This document shows, in pieces, positions 36,796-42,458 of a stretch of DNA of 55,411 nucleotides. The notes beneath the pieces are model-generated. The model was not told where the DNA came from. It made no database searches and saw only the letters and a program-made list of their open reading frames with translations. Position 1 is the first letter of the stretch; each line of letters begins with the position of its first letter. Source of the DNA: Melioribacteraceae bacterium (GTDB taxonomy: Bacteria; Bacteroidota; Ignavibacteria; Ignavibacteriales; Melioribacteraceae); contig JALSTI010000146.1 of the NCBI GenBank assembly GCA_026983795.1, positions 1 through 55,411 of the forward strand, read 5' to 3'. A program made the position numbers and the translations under genes.

Positions 36796-37428
36796 TTAGT
36801 TATATGTTCTGTAAATGCCAACAACTTTTCCTATAATACTAAATTCCTGCCTGTTGGTCATATCTAACCTTGGGTATTTATCGTTAGCCGGGTACAAATA
36901 AGTTTTATCTTTTTCTTGCCGGAAAGTTTTTAATGTACTTTCTTCGCCAATAAGGGCCACAACAATATCTCCGCTGCGTATTTCCGATTGCGAATTTATT
37001 ATTACCAAGTCGTCCTCAAAAATTCCCGCATCAATCATACTATCGCCTCTAACTTTTAAGCCGAACAATTTACCGTTGTTTTTAATTAGACTTGGATCGG
37101 CTAGAAAAGTTCCTTCTATATTTTCTTCGGCAAGAACGGGAAAGCCGGCAGCTACTTTTCCCACGATAGGAATTTCGAACGAAGTATTATGTTTTGATTT
37201 TTTAGAAAGTCCGTTTTTATTTACAGATATTGCTCTTGAAGCTTTGCTTTCAATATTTAAATAACCTTTTTTTACAAGAGCGTCTATATGCCGTTTAACG
37301 CCGAATGTGCTGGTGATATTAAATTTTTTACCGATTTGCCTGTAAGTGGGGGGATAACTGTTTTCCTCCACAAAATCTTGAATGAATTTAAGAATAGACA
37401 TTTGACGGTCGGTTAATTTTGCTCTCAT
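36796..37428 (-). CDS. lexA: LexA repressor (SOS regulator)
   Basis: A 210-residue LexA. The winged-helix DNA-binding domain (1-70) contains YPPTYRQIGKKFNITSTFGVKRHIDALVKKGYL. The cleavage site is Ala94-Gly95 (VAAGF), and the catalytic dyad is Ser130 (VRGDSM) and Lys167 (TLKTF). It represses DNA-damage genes and cleaves itself when RecA filaments form. I use the ATG at 37426-37428 with AAGGA seven bases upstream; the open frame continues to 37512, but that region holds the promoter and operator. Two small genes follow at 7 and 11 base gaps. Confidence 0.96.
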   Translation of the reverse strand: MRAKLTDRQMSILKFIQDFVEENSYPPTYRQIGKKFNITSTFGVKRHIDALVKKGYLNIESKASRAISVNKNGLSKKSKHNTSFEIPIVGKVAAGFPVLAEENIEGTFLADPSLIKNNGKLFGLKVRGDSMIDAGIFEDDLVIINSQSEIRSGDIVVALIGEESTLKTFRQEKDKTYLYPANDKYPRLDMTNRQEFSIIGKVVGIYRTYN

Positions 37429-37442
37429 AGTAGTGTCCTTTT

Positions 37443-37463
37443 GTTCACTGAAATATAGTGAAC
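37443..37463. promoter_or_regulatory. Probable LexA operator (GTTCACT-N7-AGTGAAC)
   Basis: A perfect seven-base inverted repeat separated by seven bases, 15 bases upstream of the lexA ATG and overlapping the predicted -10. Its position is right for autoregulation. It does not match the common CTGT-N8-ACAG (Proteobacteria) or GAAC-N4-GTTC (Gram-positive) boxes. LexA is the obvious candidate to bind it, but this is inference. Confidence 0.65.
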
Positions 37464-37481
37464 TTTTGTGCACTTTGTCAA
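37452..37481 (-). promoter_or_regulatory. Promoter for lexA (TTGACA-N18-TATATT)
   Basis: On the minus strand TTGACA (37476-37481) and TATATT (37452-37457) are 18 bases apart. The -10 lies inside the inverted repeat, so a bound repressor would block RNA polymerase. Confidence 0.68.
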
Positions 37482-37518
37482 GGTAAAAATAAATGTAGGA
37501 AAAAATCATCAAGGCAAA

Positions 37519-37545
37519 AAAGGTCGCCTTTTTAAAGCGACCTTT
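37519..37545 (-). terminator. Terminator after the branched-chain aminotransferase gene
   Basis: A nine-base-pair stem (AAAGGTCGC / GCGACCTTT) closes a nine-base loop. On the minus strand a run of T follows. It lies 32 bases after the aminotransferase stop and separates that gene from the lexA promoter. Confidence 0.87.
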
Positions 37546-37577
37546 CTTAAATAAATGTGTATTTAACGGAAAAAAGA

Positions 37578-38645
37578 TTAGTCCAAATATTGAATCCAGC
37601 CGTACCTGTCTTCTTTTCTTCCGTATTGTATATCGGTAATTTCATTGTAAAGTTTTGTTCCCAATTCGCCCGCTTCTTCTTCGTTAAACTTTAGAATAGT
37701 ATCGTGATATTTCAGTTTACTTAGTGAAGAAATAACCGCTGCGGTTCCTGTGCCGAATATCTCGACTAAAGTATTGGAATTATATGCTTCAATTACCTCA
37801 CCGATAGCAATTTTTCTTTCGTTTACATTATAGCCCCAATCTTTTAAAATTTGAATTACCGACATTCTGGTAATTCCGGGTAATATACTTCCCAACAGCG
37901 GGGGAGTAACGACTTCGTCCTTTAATTGAATAAAGATATTCATTGTTCCAACTTCTTCTATGTATTTTTGTTCTATTGCATCTAACCACAATACTTGAGT
38001 ATAACCTTCTTTAGCTGCTTCCCTTTGGGCAGCCAGGCTTGCGCCGTAATTGCCGGGTGTTTTACAATCGCCAACGCCTTTTCTTACAGATCTGACGTAT
38101 TTATCAGTTGCTAAAATAGGAACAGGTTTAAAACCTTCCGGGTAATACGGTCCAACCGGACTAAGCATAACCAAGTATTTGTAAGTATTGGATTCTCTAA
38201 CGCCTATAAAAGGATCGGTTGCAATTATCAAAGGACGGATATATAGAGCGTGACCTTTTTTAGTAGGTATCCAATCCTGGTCTAACCTGACAAGTTCTTT
38301 CATAGATTCAATTAAAAGGTCTTCGTCAATTTCGGGAATACACATTCTTCTAGATGATCTGTTTAACCTTTTAAAATGTTGGTCGGGTCTGAAAAAAGCT
38401 ATTTTACCCGAATCTTGTTTATATGCTTTCATACCTTCGAACACTGATTGCGCATAATGCAAAGCCATTGTAGCTGGACTTAAAGACAGGTCGGAGAATT
38501 TTTTAATTGTAGGGTTATGCCAGCCAAGCGCAGGGTCATAATCCATCTCAAACATATGATCGGTAAAATTTCTTCCGAAAATCAAATTTTCAGGCAATTC
38601 AACGCTGGTTTTTTTTTCGACATCCTTAAATATTATATTGCTCAT
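37578..38645 (-). CDS. ilvE: Branched-chain amino acid aminotransferase
   Basis: A 355-residue class IV (D-amino-acid/BCAT fold) aminotransferase of the longer type. Features: the N-terminal GRNFTDHMFEMDYDPALGWHNPTI, HYAQSVFEGMKAYKQ, FRPDQHFKRLNRSSRRMCIPEI, DCKTPGNYGASL, and EQKYIEEVGTMNIFI (PLP-contact region), then EIFGTGTAAVI. It interconverts Ile, Leu and Val with their oxoacids using glutamate/2-oxoglutarate. AAGGGGAAAA precedes the ATG. The gene is preceded by an Ile/Leu/Val-rich leader peptide with competing hairpins, so it is probably attenuation-controlled. No other ilv/leu gene is in the window. Confidence 0.95.
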   Translation of the reverse strand: MSNIIFKDVEKKTSVELPENLIFGRNFTDHMFEMDYDPALGWHNPTIKKFSDLSLSPATMALHYAQSVFEGMKAYKQDSGKIAFFRPDQHFKRLNRSSRRMCIPEIDEDLLIESMKELVRLDQDWIPTKKGHALYIRPLIIATDPFIGVRESNTYKYLVMLSPVGPYYPEGFKPVPILATDKYVRSVRKGVGDCKTPGNYGASLAAQREAAKEGYTQVLWLDAIEQKYIEEVGTMNIFIQLKDEVVTPPLLGSILPGITRMSVIQILKDWGYNVNERKIAIGEVIEAYNSNTLVEIFGTGTAAVISSLSKLKYHDTILKFNEEEAGELGTKLYNEITDIQYGRKEDRYGWIQYLD

Positions 38646-38683
38646 TTTTTCCCCTTTTTTTACAGTTCGAAAAAAAATAGAAA

Positions 38684-38800
38684 TTATTTAAAATAAAGAT
38701 GCCCGGCGGAGGGTTTGACCGGGCATACTTTAATGGATTTGCCGGTAATAATTACCAACAATCCTAAAATTGATAGAATTTCTGCTCTTAAATTAATCAT
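38684..38800 (-). CDS. Ile/Leu/Val-rich leader peptide of the aminotransferase attenuator
   Basis: A 38-codon open frame (ATG at 38798-38800, TAA at 38684-38686) between the promoter region and the aminotransferase. It begins MINLRAEILSILGLLVIITGK; residues 8-18 are nearly all Ile, Leu or Val, and in total 15 of 38 residues are. The C-terminal codons run through the terminator hairpin at 38699-38726, as in the E. coli ilv leader. The ribosome-binding site is weak (GAAG), and the frame is below usual gene-calling size. Codon composition and hairpin arrangement make it a convincing regulatory peptide rather than a functional protein. Confidence 0.72.
   Translation of the reverse strand: MINLRAEILSILGLLVIITGKSIKVCPVKPSAGHLYFK
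38699..38726 (-). terminator. Attenuator terminator in the ilvE leader
   Basis: An eight-base-pair stem (ATGCCCGG / CCGGGCAT) closes a 12-base loop and is followed on the minus strand by a T-rich but interrupted run (CTTTATTTT). It sits 53 bases before the aminotransferase ATG and within the 3' end of the leader peptide frame. Its 5' arm can instead pair with ACCGGC (38741-38746), giving an antiterminator. Confidence 0.75.
38741..38756 (-). promoter_or_regulatory. Leader segments forming the alternative (1:2 and 2:3) hairpins
   Basis: GGTAATAATTACC (38744-38756) is a perfect small palindrome (segments 1 and 2). The overlapping ACCGGC (minus strand, 38741-38746) can pair with GCCCGGT (38718-38724), part of the terminator's 5' arm, with one unpaired base. 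Codons Val16-Gly20 lie exactly here, so a ribosome stalled on scarce branched-chain codons would choose the antiterminator. Confidence 0.55.
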
Positions 38801-38896
38801 CAAATAACTTCTATACTTTGTTTGTTCTCTACATAAAATAATAAAATTAGTCTCTCATTATCAAGATAAAAAAGTTATCTGTATCTAATTTAGGCA

Positions 38897-38926
38897 GTTA
38901 TAAAGAGAACTATCAAAATATATCAA
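38897..38926 (-). promoter_or_regulatory. Candidate promoter for the leader-ilvE transcript
   Basis: On the minus strand TTGATA (38921-38926) and TATAAC (38897-38902) are 18 bases apart, about 100 bases before the leader ATG. A second TTGATA at 38859-38864 with a TATTTT 18 bases later is an alternative. The gap 38646-39044 otherwise contains only the leader elements and the start region of the divergent mlaE-like gene. Confidence 0.4.
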
Positions 38927-39044
38927 GTTTTTTTGCAAAAAATTGCTTCCTGAAATTTTCTATTACAAACTTTCTGATAATCTTTTTAATTTTTCCGATT
39001 AATTTACTTACTTTACGAATATAATTAATTTCTTAAGGAAAATT

Positions 39045-39818
39045 GTGACGGGCAGCATTGTAGCGGTAATAGGACAAAAGACATTAAATTTTTTCCAAGA
39101 GTTCGGACAAATATCCCGTTTGTTTTTTGATATACTAAAATTTTCGCGTAAAATACCAAAGAGCAGAAGGTTAATTTTATCCCAAATGGAACATATTGGT
39201 GTGAATTCTTTACCTCTTGTTATAATTATTGCGGTTTTTACAGGTGCAGTTGCGGCTTGGCAGGCAGCTTATCAATTAAAGGGACTGGCTCCGCTTTCCT
39301 TTTTGGGAACGGCTACAAGCAGGGCAATAATTACTGAGCTGGGACCCGTATTAACCGGAATTGTAATTGCGGGAAGAGTTGGCGCTTCAATTGCAGCGGA
39401 ATTGGGTTCAATGAAAGTAACGGAACAAATTGATGCACTTGAAACTATGGGAATAAGTCCGGTTAGATTTTTAGCTTTGCCCCGATTTTATGCCGCTTTG
39501 CTGATGATGCCTTTTTTAATCGTTTTTGCCGATGTAATTGCCGTATTGGGAGCTTTTTTGGTTTCTAACTATTTTCTTGGCATATCATTTGATGTTTTTT
39601 TTCAGTCGGTTAAAAGATTTTTTGAAATGGGGGATTTTCTTTTTGGAATGTTCAAAGGTATGGTTTTTGGCGGTATGACAGCATTGCTCGGTTGCCATAT
39701 CGGATTCAGAACGGAAGGCGGAGCCGAAGGTGTCGGTATTTCTACCATACGGGCTTTCGTTTTTGCTTCCGCAATTATTTTGATAAGCGACTATATTCTT
39801 TGGTCATTAATTTTTTGA
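39045..39818 (+). CDS. MlaE-family ABC transporter permease
   Basis: A 257-residue permease with about five membrane helices. It carries the MlaE/YrbE signatures: GAVAAWQAAYQLKGL, SRAIITELGPVLTGIVIAGRVGASIAAELGSMKVTEQIDALETMGISPVRFLALPR (the ATPase-contact EQ loop) and GCHIGFRTEGGAEGVG. In other bacteria it works with an ATPase (MlaF) and an MCE protein (MlaD) to move phospholipids between membranes. The start is GTG with AAGGA upstream. No ATPase or MCE gene follows; the next gene is a sugar transferase, so the partners must be elsewhere. Confidence 0.9.
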   Translation: MTGSIVAVIGQKTLNFFQEFGQISRLFFDILKFSRKIPKSRRLILSQMEHIGVNSLPLVIIIAVFTGAVAAWQAAYQLKGLAPLSFLGTATSRAIITELGPVLTGIVIAGRVGASIAAELGSMKVTEQIDALETMGISPVRFLALPRFYAALLMMPFLIVFADVIAVLGAFLVSNYFLGISFDVFFQSVKRFFEMGDFLFGMFKGMVFGGMTALLGCHIGFRTEGGAEGVGISTIRAFVFASAIILISDYILWSLIF

Positions 39819-39937
39819 TATTTGCTTTAATTATAGTATATTTCAAGTATGTAAGAATATGTTATATGAAATTTTACTTTAAATAAACTTTGGTACGTAT
39901 TGTTTTTCTTTAATTTACAAATAATTCCTTTCTGAAA

Positions 39938-40810
39938 ATGGCAAAAAGAACTTTTGATTTTGTTGTTGCTGCTTTGCTTTTGATTATAACATTTCCGTTA
40001 ATGTTGATTTTCGGAATTATTCTTTTCATCGAATTGAAACAATTCCCATTATTTGTTCAAGAGCGCGGTTTAACATTAAATAAGCACCGTTTTAAGATTT
40101 TGAAATTACGAACCATTAAAAAGCATTCCTCACACAAGCGTGATTTGGATAAAAATAACGATATTTTTCTTAAACCCTTTCTTGCCGAAAAAATTACACC
40201 TTTTGCCAAGTGGTTACGCAGAACCGGTTTGGACGAAATTCCACAGTTGTTTAATGTTATTTTAGGACAAATGAGTTTAATAGGTCCCAGACCTTTAATG
40301 ATACACGATTTACAAATTTTAAAAAATAGTTATCCGAATTTTTATAATGAAAGGGAAAAGCTGACGGTTAAACCGGGAATTTCGGGATTGTGGCAGCTTT
40401 TTGGAAATAGGAACGAAGGTGTTTCAAATCTTGTTTATTTGGATTATCTGTACGAAAAGTATTTTTCTTTTAAATTAGACTTAATTTTATTGCTTCATAC
40501 TCTTCCCGTAATTACTGCGGCAAAAAACTCCGATGCCATTTTTAATTTTTCGAACTTTTACCTGCGAACCGGTGAAGAAAGATATAATTATTCTTCCAAG
40601 TTAAAAATAAGTTTAAATTTACCCGTGGATGTTTTCGACCTGATACTTGCTACTGCGCATGAACGCGACGGTAAATATGTTGTTGAAGTGCCGGAAACAT
40701 GGTGGTATGTTTCCAATTCGTTGAAAAATTATGCCGGAGAAGAGAAAAACTTAAATATTTTCGATATTGATTCGGGTAAAAAAGCTTCGGAAAAGAAAAA
40801 AACTGCATGA
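39938..40810 (+). CDS. Bacterial sugar-phosphate transferase (WcaJ/PglC type)
   Basis: A 290-residue protein. It has one N-terminal hydrophobic segment (about 7-32), then FPLFVQERGLTLNKHRFKILKLRTI, RRTGLDEIPQLFNVILGQMSLIGPRPLM (about 94-121) and KPGISGLWQLFG (about 145-156), the core of the polyprenyl-phosphate sugar-1-phosphate transferases. These start surface polysaccharide or O-antigen repeat units on undecaprenyl phosphate. Residues about 210-290 form an extra charged extension I do not recognise. No ribosome-binding site is evident before the ATG. No glycosyltransferases or polymerase genes are adjacent. Confidence 0.88.
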   Translation: MAKRTFDFVVAALLLIITFPLMLIFGIILFIELKQFPLFVQERGLTLNKHRFKILKLRTIKKHSSHKRDLDKNNDIFLKPFLAEKITPFAKWLRRTGLDEIPQLFNVILGQMSLIGPRPLMIHDLQILKNSYPNFYNEREKLTVKPGISGLWQLFGNRNEGVSNLVYLDYLYEKYFSFKLDLILLLHTLPVITAAKNSDAIFNFSNFYLRTGEERYNYSSKLKISLNLPVDVFDLILATAHERDGKYVVEVPETWWYVSNSLKNYAGEEKNLNIFDIDSGKKASEKKKTA

Positions 40811-41078
40811 AAATCATCTTTTCAAATATTTCCTTTTAGAGTTGTTATAAACCATATCTTAATTTTTAATTAAAGAAATCTAAAAATTTTCTTGCTTAAC
40901 TCTCCTATACAATTTATGTTTCAGATATAAAGGTATTTTTTTATTGTTAAAATTAAAGCTTAGATGATTAGTAAATTTAATCGCTGTCAAATTGAAAGTT
41001 ATTTTATTCACGCAACAAAAGGAAATAAATTCCACCGTAAGAATTTTAATTTTATTCAATTAATTAAGAGAGCAAATT
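40811..41078. other. Intergenic region before the first glutamate dehydrogenase gene
   Basis: 268 AT-rich bases between the sugar transferase and gdh copy 1. I see no open frame, strong hairpin or convincing promoter hexamers, though the promoter of the cassette block is expected here. Confidence 0.4.
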
Positions 41079-42419
41079 ATGTCTGAATATACAAACCGCA
41101 TTGTTGAACTTGTAAAAGCGAAAAATCCCAGTGAACCCGAATTCCATCAAGCTGTTCAAGAAGTTACCGAATCGTTGGATTTGGTATTCCAACGTCATCC
41201 GGAATATCAAGCCGCAAGAATTTTGGAAAGAATGGTTGAGCCCGAACGCGTTATCATTTTCAGAGTGCCGTGGATGGACGACCAAGGAGATTTTCATATT
41301 AACCGTGGTTACCGCATTGAAATGAACAGCGCAATAGGTCCGTATAAAGGCGGACTCAGATTCCACCCTTCGGTAACAATGGGGATATTAAAATTTTTAG
41401 CGTTTGAACAGGTATTTAAAAATAGTTTAACAACATTACCTATGGGCGGCGGTAAAGGAGGATCGGATTTTAATCCGAAAGGGAAAAGCGATAATGAAAT
41501 AATGAGATTTTGCCAGAGTTTTATGACCGAACTTTTCCGCCATATTGGTCCCAATACCGATGTTCCCGCCGGCGATATTGGTGTTGGTACGCGTGAAATC
41601 GGATATTTATTCGGGCAATATAAAAGGCTTAAAAATGAATTTACCGGAGTTTTAACAGGTAAAGGATTAAACTGGGGAGGTTCGTTAATCCGGCCCGAAG
41701 CCACTGGTTTTGGTGTGGTTTATTTTACCGAAGAAATGCTGAAAACCAAGGGAATGACAATTGAAGGCAAAACCGTTGCTCTTTCAGGTTTTGGTAATGT
41801 AGCTTGGGGAGCTGTTCAAAAAATAAACGAATTGGGCGGAAAAGTTGTTACTTTATCCGGTCCCGATGGTTATATCTACGATCCGGATGGTGTTAAAGGA
41901 GAAAAAATTGAGTATATGCTTAAATTACGTGCAAGTAATAAAGACGCAGTTGAAGATTATGCTTCGGAATTCGGAGTACAGTTTTTCCCGGATAAAAAAC
42001 CCTGGGAAGTTAAAGCCGATATTGCCATTCCATGCGCAACTCAAAATGAAATTTATCCCGAAGACGCAAAAACATTAATAGATAACGGCTGCGTTGCAGT
42101 TTGTGAAGCCGCAAATATGCCTACAACTTTGGAAGCTTATCATTTGTTTAAAGAAGCGGGAATATTATTCGGTCCTGCTAAAGCGGCTAATGCAGGTGGA
42201 GTTGCAACATCGGGACTTGAAATGGCTCAAAACAGTATGAGATTGCCTTGGTCATCCGAAGAAGTGGATAAAAGACTTCATGAAATTATGGTTAGAATTC
42301 ATAACACTTGTTTGGAAACTGCCGATAGGTTCGGAAGCCAGGGAAATTACGTTGACGGTGCAAATATAGCCGGATTCTTAAAAGTAGCCGATGCAATGAT
42401 TGATCAAGGTCTTGTTTAG
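41079..42419 (+). CDS. gdhA: Glutamate dehydrogenase, copy 1 (altered coenzyme loop)
   Basis: A 446-residue hexameric-type glutamate dehydrogenase, interconverting glutamate with 2-oxoglutarate and ammonia. Conserved elements: IGPYKGGLRFHPSV (Lys90), LPMGGGKGGSDF (catalytic Lys126), DVPAGDIGVGTREIGYL (Asp166), GLNWGGSLIRPEATGFG, Rossmann motif SGFGNVAWGAV (about 226-236) and GPAKAANAGGVATSGLEM. At position 251, where E. coli GdhA and copy 2 have Asp in S-D-S-x-G, this copy has Gly (LSGPDG), which may change NAD/NADP preference. It is followed after 39 bases by a REC-ATP-grasp gene; the pair is duplicated downstream. Confidence 0.95.
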   Translation: MSEYTNRIVELVKAKNPSEPEFHQAVQEVTESLDLVFQRHPEYQAARILERMVEPERVIIFRVPWMDDQGDFHINRGYRIEMNSAIGPYKGGLRFHPSVTMGILKFLAFEQVFKNSLTTLPMGGGKGGSDFNPKGKSDNEIMRFCQSFMTELFRHIGPNTDVPAGDIGVGTREIGYLFGQYKRLKNEFTGVLTGKGLNWGGSLIRPEATGFGVVYFTEEMLKTKGMTIEGKTVALSGFGNVAWGAVQKINELGGKVVTLSGPDGYIYDPDGVKGEKIEYMLKLRASNKDAVEDYASEFGVQFFPDKKPWEVKADIAIPCATQNEIYPEDAKTLIDNGCVAVCEAANMPTTLEAYHLFKEAGILFGPAKAANAGGVATSGLEMAQNSMRLPWSSEEVDKRLHEIMVRIHNTCLETADRFGSQGNYVDGANIAGFLKVADAMIDQGLV

Positions 42420-42458
42420 TAAAACATAACATTGTTATGAATTTGAAACGTCAATTTT

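Noticed and set aside
37465-37475. A second LexA half-site (GTGCAC) next to the operator
   Set aside because: It is a plain six-base palindrome that does not match GTTCAC/GTGAAC closely enough.
39692-39886. A short plus-strand frame across the end of the MlaE-like gene
   Set aside because: It overlaps the conserved permease C-terminus in another frame and has no start signal.
41064-41704. Minus-strand frames opposite glutamate dehydrogenase copy 1
   Set aside because: They overlap a clear gdh gene, and similar shadows recur at copy 2; composition follows the opposite strand.
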